Assembly (NCBI GenBank): GCA_963780805.1
Contig: CAWADP010000009.1
Location: 620,001 to 684,000 of the forward strand
Direction: 5' to 3'
DNA length: 64,000 nucleotides
From: JASHVB01 sp963780805
GTDB taxonomy: Bacteria > Pseudomonadota > Alphaproteobacteria > Acetobacterales > Acetobacteraceae
Part shown: piece by piece, positions 16,749 through 25,777 of the stretch
How positions within the stretch are numbered: position 1 is the first letter of the stretch
How the letters are laid out: every line of letters starts with the position of its first letter
Position numbers and translations under genes: made by a program
Notes under the pieces: model-generated
What the model was told of the DNA's origin: nothing
The model's database searches: none
The model's input: only the letters and a program-made list of their open reading frames with translations

Positions 16749-17318
16749 CGCGGGCGGGCCCGGGCCGCTTCGCCGGGTCGCCAGCCGCAACAACATCACT
16801 GCGATAACGCCACTCATCAGCACGCCACCTGCCGTGGGTTCCGGTATGTTCTCCGCAGGCGTTGGCAGCGAACCATCTGCGGACAGAATTCCCAGACCGA
16901 TGATTACCGGAGCCTGGGATGGCGGGGTCACCGGCGGAGGAAAGGTGATCAACTGCGAGACTGGAGTCTCCGACGGGGTGGCGTTGCCGGTATTGGATGG
17001 TGTGGGCACGGCCGGCGGCGGCAGCCAAAGGAAGGGCTGCGGTGCCGGTTGGACAAGCGGGGGCGGCTGCGCCTGCGGCTGTGGCGGACCCGCTGGATGC
17101 GGCGCGAGAAGACCGCCACCGATCACCGCGGCCGGAACAGTCTTGCAGACCAGCTCTATCCAGATTCGTGGCGCGGCGCTGGCCACCCGGTGCACCAGGG
17201 CCGCTACGTGACGTGCGACGTGGCCGATGGCATGATGCGCCTTTCGCGCCACGTGAACGCTGCCGCGGGCGACAGGTGCAAGGACGCGGTGGATGACAGT
17301 CCAGCAGATGGTGGTCAT
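16521..17318 (-). CDS. Proline-rich protein with PEP-CTERM-like sorting segment
   Basis: A 265-residue frame. After a basic N-terminus ('SVHVARKAHHAIGHVARHVA') and a hydrophobic stretch comes a long Pro/Gln-rich region, then 'NIPEPTAGGVLMSGVIAVML' followed by 'LRLATRR'. That is the PEP motif, hydrophobic helix and basic cluster of a PEP-CTERM exosortase signal. The frame then runs on for ~75 residues antisense to the thioredoxin gene; this tail is not protein-like and the true end is probably near 16770, hidden by a frameshift. Surface sorting is inferred. An FNR-like site lies ~95 bases upstream. Confidence 0.5.
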   Translation of the reverse strand: MTTICWTVIHRVLAPVARGSVHVARKAHHAIGHVARHVAALVHRVASAAPRIWIELVCKTVPAAVIGGGLLAPHPAGPPQPQAQPPPLVQPAPQPFLWLPPPAVPTPSNTGNATPSETPVSQLITFPPPVTPPSQAPVIIGLGILSADGSLPTPAENIPEPTAGGVLMSGVIAVMLLRLATRRSGPGPPALSGNSQPGAHQPKLIWIGPVLRTFAGPHEAAVTPGKHHCLRQREAVGLNAECGGDHTIGHFWSEPPVPEREGGLA

Positions 17319-17783
17319 GGTCGGCTCCGACCGGCTCCTGCCGGCTGCGACCGCTCCGACCAGGACCGGCCGCCGGAAGTGTTCCTGAGGACCGGAACGG
17401 GCTGCGCGCCTTGACCTAGATCAAAACATGAACATTTCGCTTGCCGGCGCCCATCATCGGCGGCTCTGGCAAGGCAAGCGCCCTCCGCCCCGAGGGGCAC
17501 CGACTGCGCCTGATTGCGTTGCCGCTCAGCGGAATCGTAAAGCTTCAGGACCCGAGTTCATCCTCGGTGACCGCCTCCGGCAGCAAGGCCGCGCGCTACA
17601 TAGGCGGCAAAGACTGTGGGGCCGCGTTGCTCCTAACACGAAAGAAGTGGAAGATTTGCTCCGATCTCCGCCGGTCAAAGAAAATTCTTTCATCCACGGC
17701 GGGTCAGCCCGCCGGCCGGTGGCAACTCGCAATGACAGGGGCGCGCTTCGCTCTTCGCGATGGCACGGTATGGCTCCGTCCGG
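17319..17783. other. Region without a recognisable gene
   Basis: About 465 bases between the PEP-CTERM-like gene and the carbonic anhydrase remnant. Open frames exist on both strands but none has family resemblance or a good start. Contains the FNR-like site and a fragment of the 'cgcaatgaca' repeat family near 17728. Confidence 0.5.
17411..17425. promoter_or_regulatory. Candidate FNR/Anr/FixK-type site
   Basis: 'TTGACCTAGATCAAA' matches the TTGAT-N4-ATCAA consensus with one mismatch. It lies about 95 bases upstream of the start of the PEP-CTERM-like gene (minus strand), the only plausible target. Oxygen-responsive control is inferred. Confidence 0.45.
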
Positions 17784-17900
17784 CTACGAACCGGTCGACC
17801 ACGTCCCGTCCATTTCCAGTACCCGCAACTCGAACGACGCCCGCTGTTGCGGCAAGGCATTGCGCCGGAACCGGCGGCAGCCTTCCAGCACCTTCTCCAT
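17784..17900 (-). pseudogene. N-terminal fragment of a beta-carbonic anhydrase
   Basis: A 38-codon frame whose first 25 residues ('MEKVLEGCRRFRRNALPQQR') resemble the start of beta-carbonic anhydrases, which typically read 'L..GYRRFR...' followed by the zinc-binding domain. Here the frame ends in unrelated residues before any zinc motif. Its ATG overlaps the stop of the upstream nicotinate phosphoribosyltransferase gene (TGATG), suggesting the two were once coupled. The identification rests on a short match. Confidence 0.45.
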
Positions 17901-19058
17901 CAGGCCGCGCCGATCTCGCTGCCACCAGTGCGCCGCCGTGCGCCGTTGCGGCGCAGCAGGAATTCGCGGCCGACCTTTACCATCGGCACCCCGTCGTACT
18001 CGACGATGTCCGCCGTAGCATAGGTCTCGTGCCACGAATCCGGAATGAAGCTGCCGGTGCCGACCACGTCGATCGGCGCCCGTGCATCCGCCATCACGCG
18101 GCACTTATCGACGCCAAAGCCTGACGACGCGACGATGCGCACCTTGCGGTAGCCCGCCACGTCGAGCGATTCGCGCATGTGCCAGATCGAGGCGGCGGAT
18201 ACGCCGGTGCCGACGAGATAGCGAAGCTCGGTATCGCTGCGATAGCGCCGGATCGCGCCGGGCGCGTGGCGTTCCAGCACGGCGTAGCTCTCGGCCGGGC
18301 CGAGGCCCTCCACGAACCGTCCGCCATGTGTGTCAAGACGGAACGAAAGTTGGCCCTCGGCCGCGAGCTCCGGAAAACGGCCGCAAACGGCGAGCGCATC
18401 GGTGATCTCGCGGCCGAAATAGTCGGCCAGCACGGTCATCGGCTCGTCGGGGAAGGTCTCGTGGAACATCTCCGCGGCGCGTACCGGTCGATCCGGCATA
18501 GCCGATCAATGAGTGCGGCATCGTGCCGAACCCGCGCGGCGCGCCGAACCAGTGCGCGGTGCCATCGTTGGCGTTGCCGATGAAGCCCTTGGCGCCCTCG
18601 CGCCGCGCCGCCGCGCTGCCCACCGCGGCGGCATAGGCCATCATGTCCTGCATCTCGGCTCCGGCGCAGTGCCGCGCTTCCATCGCCAGGAAGGCGACAT
18701 CCGGCAGTGCCAGACTCATCTGGTAGGCGTTATGCGCCGCGACGCAGACGGGCCCGATCTTCTGCAGCATGATCGTTTCAAGATCGGAGAGCTGCGCCAG
18801 GCTGCCGGTAATATAGACCAGCGGTTCGCCGGCACCGACCCAGGAGGCTTCCGGATGCATCAGGTCGATGTCGAACGTGGTGGCGCGCGCCAACGCTACG
18901 GTCTGCACCCATTCGGTCATCAGCCGCGGTGCCGAGATCACCGGACGGCGCAGGAACACCGCATAGGTGACGCGCTTGTCGCCGAACCGCGCCACGATCT
19001 CCTTGGTGCGGTTGAAGTACGAATCGGCACGCGCTGCGATATCGGCGGCGAGGTCCAT
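17900..19058 (-). pseudogene. pncB: Nicotinate phosphoribosyltransferase, frameshifted
   Basis: Catalyses nicotinate + PRPP to nicotinate mononucleotide in NAD salvage. The N-terminal two thirds ('MDLAADIAARADSYFNRTKE', 'FDIDLMHPEASWVGAGEPLV', 'AMEARHCAGAEMQDMMAYAA') and the C-terminal part ('FHETFPDEPMTVLADYFG', 'VRIVASSGFGVDKCRVM', 'DVVGTGSFIPDSW') are in different frames, with the change near 18490. One base over a multiple of three across the span gives a 385-residue protein, normal for the family. No stop codons interrupt either part, so an assembly indel is as likely as inactivation. Gene symbol assigned by function. Confidence 0.82.
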
Positions 19059-19068
19059 GGCACCTTAT

Positions 19069-19185
19069 ACTCCCCCTCCCGTTGTGGGAGCGGGGCGGGG
19101 GGAGGGGTGCGTACAAGCGATACAAGCTGTTGTATGCACTCTTCCCCCCGGCCCCCTCGCGCAAGGGGACGGGGTGTCCTTTTTT
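19069..19185. repeat. GC-rich dispersed palindromic repeat, paired copies 2a/2b
   Basis: Two units in opposite orientation: 'ctccccctcccgttgtggga' followed by a G-run and 'aggggtgcgtac', then 'tgcactcttccccccggc' and 'ctcgcgcaaggggacggggt'. They occupy the gap between the nicotinate phosphoribosyltransferase and DAHP synthase genes and may act as a transcription terminator. Confidence 0.65.
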
Positions 19186-19234
19186 CTCTGCCCCGCCGCT
19201 TTTCTCTGCCTCGCTTCCGCCTGACCCCGTGCCA

Positions 19235-20626
19235 TCATTGCGCCGCCACTTGCAGGCCCGGGGACGATCGCCGCCGCTTCAGCTCCTCCGCCACCAGGAA
19301 CGCCAGCTCCAACGATTGCTCGGCGTTCAGGCGCGGATCGCAGAACGTTTCATAACGTTCCGTCAGGTCCGCTTCGGTCAGCCGGAACGCGCCGCCGGTG
19401 CATTCGGTGACGTCCTGACCCGTCATCTCGACATGCACGCCGCCGGCCCAGGTGCCCGCGGCGTCGTGGATATCGAAAAACGACCGCACCTCCGACAAGA
19501 TCGAATCGAAGTTCCGCGTCTTCAGCTTGGCCACCGTGCTGATCGTGTTGCCGTGCATCGGGTCGCAGATCCACACCACCTTCTGCCCGCTGCGCTGCAC
19601 AGCGCGCACCAGCGGCGGAAGCTTCTCCGCTACCTTCTCGGCACCCATGCGCGTGATCAGCGTGATCCGTCCCGGCTCGTTCGCCGGGTTCAGCACGTCC
19701 AGGATGCGCAGCAGATCGTCGGCGTTCTGCGTTGGGCCGACCTTCATGCCGAGCGGGTTCTTTAGCCCGCGCAGGAACTCGACATGCGCGCCCTCCGGCT
19801 GGCGGGTGCGGTCGCCGATCCACAAGAAATGCGCGCTGCAGCCGTACCAGTCGCCCGTCGTGGAATCCACCCGTGCCATCGCTTGCTCATACGGCAGCAG
19901 CAGCGCCTCGTGACAGATGTAGAAATCGGTCTCGCGCATGTCGCGCGTGGTCTGGCTGGTCATGCCGCAGGCCGCCATGAAGGCCAGCGTCTCGTCGATC
20001 CGCGCCGCCAGGTCGCGATAGCGCCCCGCCAGCGGCGAGCGCTCGACGAACCCCAAATTCCACCGATGCACTTCGTGCAGATCGGCATACCCGCCCGAGG
20101 CGAACGCGCGGAGCAGGTTCAGGGTGCTGGCGGACTGGAAGTAGCCGAACTCCATGCGGGCGGGGTCGGGGATGCGCGCCTCGGGCGAGAATTCCGGGCC
20201 GTTGATGATGTCGCCGCGGTAGGACGGCAGCGTCACGTCGCCCTGCGTCTCGCTGTCCGATGTGCGCGGCTTGGCGAACTGGCCCGCCACGCGGCCGAGC
20301 TTCACGACCGGAAGCGAAGCGCCGAACGTCAGCACCACCGACATCTGCAGCAACACACGGAAGGTGTCGCGGATGATGTTGGCGGTGAAGTCGGAGAAGC
20401 TCTCGGCGCAGTCGCCACCCTGCAGCACCAGGGCCTTGCCCTCGGCCGCCAGCGCGAGCTGTGCCTTCAGCCGCCGAGCCTCGCCCGCGAATACCAGCGG
20501 GGGGTAACGGCCGATCCGTTGCTCCATGGCGGCGAGTTTCACCTCGTCCGGGTAGGTTGGCACCTGGCGGATCGGGCAGGCGCGCCAGGAGTCGGGGGTC
20601 CAGGCGCGGACAGTCGTGGCGGTCAT
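19235..20626 (-). CDS. 3-deoxy-7-phosphoheptulonate synthase, class II
   Basis: First enzyme of the shikimate pathway, condensing phosphoenolpyruvate and erythrose 4-phosphate. The 463-residue length and sequence fit the class II (plant-type) enzymes: 'LVLQGGDCAESFSDFTA', 'VVKLGRVAGQFAKPRTSD', 'LPSYRGDIINGPEFSPEAR', 'HFLWIGDRTRQ', 'NPLGMKVGPTQNADDLL' and 'WICDPMHGNTIST'. Metal-binding Cys, His, Glu and Asp occur in these blocks. It is a single-gene unit with the paired palindromic repeats after its stop. Confidence 0.95.
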   Translation of the reverse strand: MTATTVRAWTPDSWRACPIRQVPTYPDEVKLAAMEQRIGRYPPLVFAGEARRLKAQLALAAEGKALVLQGGDCAESFSDFTANIIRDTFRVLLQMSVVLTFGASLPVVKLGRVAGQFAKPRTSDSETQGDVTLPSYRGDIINGPEFSPEARIPDPARMEFGYFQSASTLNLLRAFASGGYADLHEVHRWNLGFVERSPLAGRYRDLAARIDETLAFMAACGMTSQTTRDMRETDFYICHEALLLPYEQAMARVDSTTGDWYGCSAHFLWIGDRTRQPEGAHVEFLRGLKNPLGMKVGPTQNADDLLRILDVLNPANEPGRITLITRMGAEKVAEKLPPLVRAVQRSGQKVVWICDPMHGNTISTVAKLKTRNFDSILSEVRSFFDIHDAAGTWAGGVHVEMTGQDVTECTGGAFRLTEADLTERYETFCDPRLNAEQSLELAFLVAEELKRRRSSPGLQVAAQ

Positions 20627-20908
20627 GGCAATGCTCCCTCCGCGCTTGTTATGTCGCGATTTGGCGGAATTGGCTATAACGCCTGGATTGGAACGTCCAG
20701 ACCGGCCGGCGCGCCGCGGCGTCAGCCCGCCCGGGCGGAGTGGTCGGATCCTGCCGGCGCTGACCAGGCGGCTTGAACTTGCGCGCTTGGCCGGTGCCGC
20801 ACGGGATGCGGCGAGACTGCATCGGGCTTGAGGCGGCGCGGGGCATGTTTGGCTGGGGGCGGGCTTGATAGGACGGCGGGGGCGGCGCTATATGCGGCCT
20901 CCTTGCGC

Positions 20909-20984
20909 GGGGCCATAGCTCAGTTGGGAGAGCGCCTGAATGGCATTCAGGAGGTCGGCGGTTCGATTCCGCTTGGCTCCACCA
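20909..20984 (+). tRNA. tRNA-Ala (anticodon GGC)
   Basis: A 76-base cloverleaf: acceptor GGGGCCA pairing with TGGCTCC, D-arm 'gctcagttgggagagc', anticodon stem 'cctga/tcagg' with loop ATGGCAT, T-arm 'gcggttcgattccgc', and encoded CCA. The loop reads GGC in the anticodon, decoding GCC alanine codons, which are very frequent here. Confidence 0.95.
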
Positions 20985-21312
20985 GCGCAATGAGAAGTCC
21001 GTAAGCTGCTGATTTTATTGCCCGATTTGCGGACCGACTAGCCGGGCTACCACCCACACAACGACCTACGCTGTGCCACCCACGCAGCGACCCGTAGGCG
21101 ACTCGGCGGGGTTGACGTGGAACCGTGGCGCAGATGCCTGCCGGCAGCCCTGATACTGCACCCTGGGGGCGGCAGTTGGCCGGGCGGCGATGCTCCGGGG
21201 GGCGCCAGGGCGCGCGGCTGTGCATCACCCATTGATGTTGGTGTCTCGACTCGACCGCAGCAGAATAGTGGCGCACTAAGGTGCTGTACGCCCTTATGGG
21301 AAGAGCAAACCC
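20985..21312. other. Region downstream of tRNA-Ala without a recognisable gene
   Basis: About 330 bases. I see no integrase, no repeat of the tRNA 3' end and no convincing frame. Contains short reiterations of 'cacccac.cagcgacc' (21050-21090). Confidence 0.5.
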
Positions 21313-21793
21313 GTGCCGCGTGTGTTGGTGGTCGATGACGAACCGCTGATCTGCGATGTGATCGCGGACTGCCTGGAGCACGACGGGACTGCGCGGGTGG
21401 ACTGCGCGTACAACGGTCTGGACGGCCGGAAGTTGATCAGGGGCTACCAGTACCGACCTGGCCGTCATTGATGCGGTGCTGCCCGGCCTGGATGGCTTCA
21501 CGCTGGCGGAACATGCGACCAACGAGAACACGCCGGTCCTGCTTATGTCCGGCCATCCCACGGCCTGCGAGCAGCTCGAACAGTTCGATTTCCCACATCT
21601 GACCAAACCGTTCGATCTTGACGTTCTACTCAGCGAAGCCCGTGGGGCCATGGAGGCCATGAGGGAGAACATCCGCCGCGCGCAGGCCTCTGCCGCCGAG
21701 ATGCGCGCGCACATGGAACGGCTTGCCGCCGCTGTGGAGGAGTCACGTCGGCTGCGGGCAGAGAGTATGGCCAAGAGGACCACAGATCGATAG
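21313..21793 (+). pseudogene. Single-domain response regulator, frameshifted
   Basis: A receiver domain of about 160 residues. The first 46 residues from GTG 21313 ('VLVVDDEPLICDVIADCL') carry the acidic pair. After a shift near 21450 the other frame continues with 'DLAVIDAVLPGLDGFTLAEH' (phospho-acceptor Asp), 'PVLLMSGHP' (Ser switch) and 'PHLTKPFDLDVLL' (Lys), ending in a basic helix. All receiver residues are present and one base is in excess, so it is probably intact in reality. No output domain and no histidine kinase adjacent. Confidence 0.8.
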
Positions 21794-22352
21794 GCAGGGC
21801 GCCTGGGAGGAGGACGAGGGCTGCTAGGGCAAATGAGTTGCGGGCGGGTCCGGTCCCTGAGGGCTCCCCTGCTGGTAAACCGATGCCCCGGCCTTCCGGG
21901 CCGCCTGAAGGCAACCGGGGATGGGGGGTCTGATTCGCCGCGGGCAGGGGGCATTTGTTAAACTCAGGGCGGCGTTTCAATAATAACAACAACAGCTTTA
22001 GCCGATACTTTGAAGTCAACTGATCGACCGTGGATGGGGGTCTGCGCCGGTTGATTGCGCGCCGTTTGCGTCGTGTGCGGCGCGCGTTTGCAAGATCAAA
22101 TCGCGAGCAACAAGCAAAGCAAGCGATAGCAGTTGTCGTGGTGCGCATCGTCGCAGCCGTGGTCACACGGGCAACCGCTGTGAGCGCCGCGCACGTCATG
22201 GATTTGCGCTGGGGGTACGGCCGACGCCTTGAATTTGGTGCCGATGCACCTGTCTGATCGTCGAACAGATGATGTGCAAAGGCAGGGCATTCTTCCAATC
22301 CGCACGCCCCCCACTTCTACCCTGGAAGTCAGCTTGGATTGGAGTACAGGAC
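21794..22352. other. Sparse region, no supported gene
   Basis: About 560 bases. A 75-codon plus-strand frame at 22030 and a long minus-strand frame are open but Arg-rich and unlike known proteins. A hairpin-like 'ggccttccgggccgcctgaa' lies near 21893. Confidence 0.4.
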
Positions 22353-22568
22353 ATGAATCTACACATGCTCGTTGGTGCAGCCGCGACTGCTCTTGTATTG
22401 AGCACGGGACTGGCACTCGCACAAACCCCTACGGCCGCGACGGCACAATTCAGCGAACTTGCGGTCCACAATGCCGCGTATGTTGGGAGCGGTTCCTCAC
22501 CGGGCTACCTGAGGGATCAGCAACAGCTGCCGGACATGCCGGGATACACCGGCGGCGCACACGGCTGA
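22353..22568 (+). CDS. Small exported hypothetical protein
   Basis: A 71-residue protein with a clear signal peptide ('MLVGAAATALVLSTGLALAQ', cleavage after ALA) and a short mature part ending 'LPDMPGYTGGAHG'. A 'ggagtacagg' ribosome site precedes the ATG. I know no family; it is probably periplasmic. Confidence 0.6.
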   Translation: MNLHMLVGAAATALVLSTGLALAQTPTAATAQFSELAVHNAAYVGSGSSPGYLRDQQQLPDMPGYTGGAHG

Positions 22569-22794
22569 AGGATCATCGATGGGTCCGATCCGGCGCATCT
22601 CCCCTGTGGGCTCAAAGGGGTAAGGGACGCCCCGCCGGGGCGGGCCCTGCCCTGATGGGGACGATCGATCACCGCGGCGGCCGCCGAGATAAGGTGGCCT
22701 GCCCGTGGTGTGCAGGATTGCTGCGGGCGGCCCCGATGCCGTAGCGTCGTGCCGGGCGCTCTATCGCAGGACGCTCTATCGAAGGAGGTCCCCC

Positions 22795-22956
22795 ATGCGC
22801 TTGGCCCTGATAGTGCTACTACTCCCGTCCGCGTTGTGCGGATGCGTGTCCTTCAGCAGCAGCAATCCGCCGCCGCCTGCGCACAACACTACCGTCGTTG
22901 TACCGCCCGGAACGACCGTCGTTCCGCCGCCTGGTTCAACCACGACGACCCATTGA
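22795..22956 (+). CDS. Small lipoprotein
   Basis: A 53-residue protein with a strong ribosome site ('gaaggaggt') eight bases before the ATG. The N-terminus 'MRLALIVLLLPSALCGC' ends in a lipobox (SALC). The mature part is Pro/Thr-rich with repeated 'TTVVVPPGTTVVPPPG'. Membrane-anchored, function unknown. Confidence 0.65.
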   Translation: MRLALIVLLLPSALCGCVSFSSSNPPPPAHNTTVVVPPGTTVVPPPGSTTTTH

Positions 22957-23126
22957 CTTAACGCCCAGGGCGCAAACGAAAGGGCCGGCCCGAACGACGA
23001 CCCTGTTCCGATCTGGGTACCCGATCGCCCGCCTCGTTCAGCAGCCTTTGCCACCCCTGGATTTTGCACAGCAGATCGCGGCACACGACTCTGGCGGCAC
23101 TCTCGCGGCGTTCCTGGCCTGTGCGC

Positions 23127-23525
23127 TCATGCTCGTGCCTCCACTCGATGCGGCTGCTGGCGCTGCACCATTGGTAGGGCCTCGGCGACCGCAAAACCCT
23201 TGCGGCGCAGTAGCCGATAGAAATCCATCTCGGACTCGGTCAAGCCGCGCAGATGCGGCGTCATGGGGCGAGACTGCCGCTGTGGCTCCCCCGGCAGCCG
23301 GGCGGACTTGCGGCCATCGGCGCGTAGCACCGGCAAAACAAAGTCGCGCACGGTCTCGGTCATCGTCTCCCGCGCCGCTTTTGGCAACTTGGGCAGCAGC
23401 AGCACGTCGAGCAGCCGTTTCTCGATCTGCTCCATGTTGTCGATAACCTGCCGCCACTTCATTGGACGGCCGCTTCTGGAACGGGGTGCGGCGCGCGTGC
23501 GCTCTGTGTCGCATGCGATGTGCAT
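23127..23525 (-). CDS. Hypothetical protein
   Basis: A 132-residue soluble, helix-rich protein. The central 'VIDNMEQIEKRLLDVLLLPK' and 'TESEMDFYRLLRRKGFAVAE' look like genuine folded sequence. I start at the ATG at 23525 ('MHIACDTERT'); an ATG further in ('MKWRQVIDN') is an alternative. No family recognised and no neighbour that hints at function. Confidence 0.5.
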   Translation of the reverse strand: MHIACDTERTRAAPRSRSGRPMKWRQVIDNMEQIEKRLLDVLLLPKLPKAARETMTETVRDFVLPVLRADGRKSARLPGEPQRQSRPMTPHLRGLTESEMDFYRLLRRKGFAVAEALPMVQRQQPHRVEARA

Positions 23526-24412
23526 CGCGAGGCTCCTTGTGCTCGTGTGACCGGCCCGACGCATTTTCAGCTCGCGCAAACCCGGGGACTGACAACCTGG
23601 CACGAGCCGGGCGCTTACAGCTTTAGCCTCGCAGCCTGGACATGCCTGCGCGCCCCCTGGGGCGTGTCGTGCAGAATCCGCCTTACGTTGGCGGCGGCCG
23701 CTTGTGCGTCAGAGTTTCAGGCTCCGCTGTGAAGTAGGTCACATGCTCACGTGATTGTCACTGCCGAATTATCCCGTATGGTCGACGGAATGATGGTGCC
23801 TCTCCCCCGCCGGGCCGTCGCCGCCCGGCAACCGGTGAAATGCGCGAGTTGATCCGCGCCTGGGCTTACCTGCGGTGCGCTCGCATCGCGCTTATGTTCA
23901 GGCGCCCCGAAGCTGCCCGACGGTGGTTGGCTCGGGCTGAAGTCTTGTCCATTCGCTGCCGTTGGCGAAACCGCCCTCCATGAGGTCGGGGCGGATTGTC
24001 AACGGTTGTTGCAACGGTACCAGAAAAATTGCGGATCCGGGAAGGAGGATGCGCACGATGAGGCGGTTGCTTTTCGGGCTGAGCAATGGAAACGTTGCCC
24101 GCATGGGGGACGAAGGCAAGCGCCGCGGCGGCGTGCGGGCGGCGCCGCGCTCGAAGGCACCATGCCGCCAGGCGATGGGCCTTGGTTCCGGCCATCCTTG
24201 CGGTCGCTGACCGGACAACTTTGCTGTCGCGCGGCATCCTCCGATCGGCGCTTTTCGCGTGACGTGATACGCGGGCAGCGTGACGGGGTGCGTTGCTGCG
24301 CTCAAACAATACGCCCGGAAATGCTGGCATCCAGTCGTGTAGGCACAGTGGGCATTCGGGAAGCCGCCGATCCGGCTCCGGCGGCTTCCGCCTGGCACCC
24401 CCTGTCCGGCGG
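23526..24412. other. Sparse region, no supported gene
   Basis: About 890 bases. Open frames occur on both strands but lack family resemblance. One 50-codon frame at 24058 follows a 'gggaaggaggatg' site and could be a small protein. A hairpin 'gccgccgatccggctccggcggc'-type dyad near 24363-24388, given here in part, could terminate the DUF1127 gene. Confidence 0.4.
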
Positions 24413-24664
24413 CTACTCGCCCCGGCGGAACGTTCCCGAGACGATGGCTGGGAAGTCGCCCCGCGTGATGCCTAGATCCGCCAGCGTCCGATCACCCAGC
24501 CCGTACAGCTCGTTGATCGACGCTTCATGCCGCCACCAGGTCCGCAGCGCGTGCACCGGATTGGCTTGAGCAAGCATTTGACGGATGCCCGGCGGGATGC
24601 TGGCCCAGAAGCCTCGGGAGCGCCCGTCCTGGCAGTGGATGTCGTTGTTCGTGTAAGCCCACAT
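24413..24664 (-). CDS. DUF1127 domain-containing small protein
   Basis: An 83-residue protein whose C-terminal half carries the DUF1127 signature 'LYGLGDRTLADLGITRGDF'. In alphaproteobacteria such small Arg-rich proteins bind RNA or tune phosphate and carbon metabolism; here the exact role is unknown. A good ribosome site ('ggaggtgttcc') precedes the ATG. It stands alone between two repeat-bearing gaps. Confidence 0.82.
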   Translation of the reverse strand: MWAYTNNDIHCQDGRSRGFWASIPPGIRQMLAQANPVHALRTWWRHEASINELYGLGDRTLADLGITRGDFPAIVSGTFRRGE

Positions 24665-24868
24665 GGAACACCTCCGATCGTGCGCGGGCGCCCCTCCGGT
24701 TTGGCAGCATTACTGTCCTATGCTGCACCGCAATACGTATCGGATCAAGCGCCTTTTTCGCGACCACGGGCGGCGCGGCGCGCATGACGTTCCGCGTTGG
24801 ACCATGGCGGTGGGGCAGGGGGAACCCTCTCGACGTCAGGATAAGGCGGCGCCAGAGGAGGAGAAGAA

Positions 24869-24918
24869 TATTCCCCCCTCCCTTCGCGGCCTAAGCCCAC
24901 AAGGGGAGGGAGTTCCTT
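24869..24918. repeat. GC-rich dispersed palindromic repeat, copy 3
   Basis: 'ttcccccctcccttcgcggc' and 'cccacaaggggagggagttc' form the family's CTCCC...GGGAG dyad. It lies just downstream of the stop of the TPR-like gene on the minus strand. Confidence 0.6.
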
Positions 24919-24940
24919 GTGCCTGCCCCACGGCGCGGTC

Positions 24941-25777
24941 TCAGCGTGCGCTGATCCGGTCCCGCGCCCGGCGCAGCGCGGCGTAGAGGGAGTCCGTCAT
25001 CTCCTTCGCGCTGCCGGCGGCCAGCGCGGCGCGGACCGATTGCTCGGCGTTGTCGAGCAATCCGGCGTCACGCCGCAGCCCGCCCAGCGAGATCAGCGCC
25101 GAGGCGCGGATCGACGCCATGTAGGCACGGTGCATCCCCTGCAGCAGGAGCGCCTCCGGGGTCTCGGACACCGCGATGGCGTCCTCGTAGCGGCCGGTAC
25201 GGTTGAGGAACCACGCCAGCCGCCAGGGCAGCGTCGTGGGCACAGGATCGCCTCGCCCGGCCTGGCCGGCAGCCGCATCGCGCAATGCGGCCGCGGCGCG
25301 GCGATGCACCGCGGCATCCGGGCTGCGCTTCATTGCCTCATGGAACGCCGCCAGTGTCGGCTCGGTGATCGCGTGGCCGGCCTCCTGGGTCCGGAGGAAC
25401 GCCAGCACCGTGTGCCGGTCCGCCGCCGAGGCAAGCCTGTCCGGATCCACGCCAAGCCGCCGCAGCGCGGTGCGTTCGGCCGCCTCCCGGTTCTCTGCCG
25501 GAGACCGCGCGGCTGCGTAGGCCGCGAGCAAGGGCGATCCTGGCCGGGGATCGATGATCGCGCCGTCCAGAACGCCTCGCAGCGGTACGCGGCGGCCATC
25601 CGCCAGCAGCAGCGCTCGGTCCGCCACGGCGATGTCGGTGATCGGCGTCACCGCGTCGCTGTCGCCGTCATCCAGCGCACAGCCGGACACCAACGTCTGT
25701 ATTGCGCTTGCGTCGGCCTGCGTGATCCAGCGGAGCAGGTCGGCGACGGGAAGGCTCGGTTCGTCAGCGGCCAGCAC
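24941..25777 (-). CDS. Hypothetical protein with TPR-like C-terminus
   Basis: A 278-residue protein starting at a GTG whose G is shared with the ilvD stop (TAGTG), so translation is probably coupled to ilvD. The N-terminal part ('SLPVADLLRWITQADASAIQ') is not recognisable. The C-terminal 120 residues are Ala-rich helical pairs ('PWRLAWFLNRTGRYEDAIAV', 'ASALISLGGLRRDAGLLDNA') that resemble TPR units. No signal peptide. Function unknown. Confidence 0.6.
   Translation of the reverse strand: MLAADEPSLPVADLLRWITQADASAIQTLVSGCALDDGDSDAVTPITDIAVADRALLLADGRRVPLRGVLDGAIIDPRPGSPLLAAYAAARSPAENREAAERTALRRLGVDPDRLASAADRHTVLAFLRTQEAGHAITEPTLAAFHEAMKRSPDAAVHRRAAAALRDAAAGQAGRGDPVPTTLPWRLAWFLNRTGRYEDAIAVSETPEALLLQGMHRAYMASIRASALISLGGLRRDAGLLDNAEQSVRAALAAGSAKEMTDSLYAALRRARDRISAR

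Noticed and set aside
20985..21312. tRNA-Ala as an integration site of an island
   Set aside because: No integrase, no repeated tRNA 3' end and no clear island gene could be found downstream.
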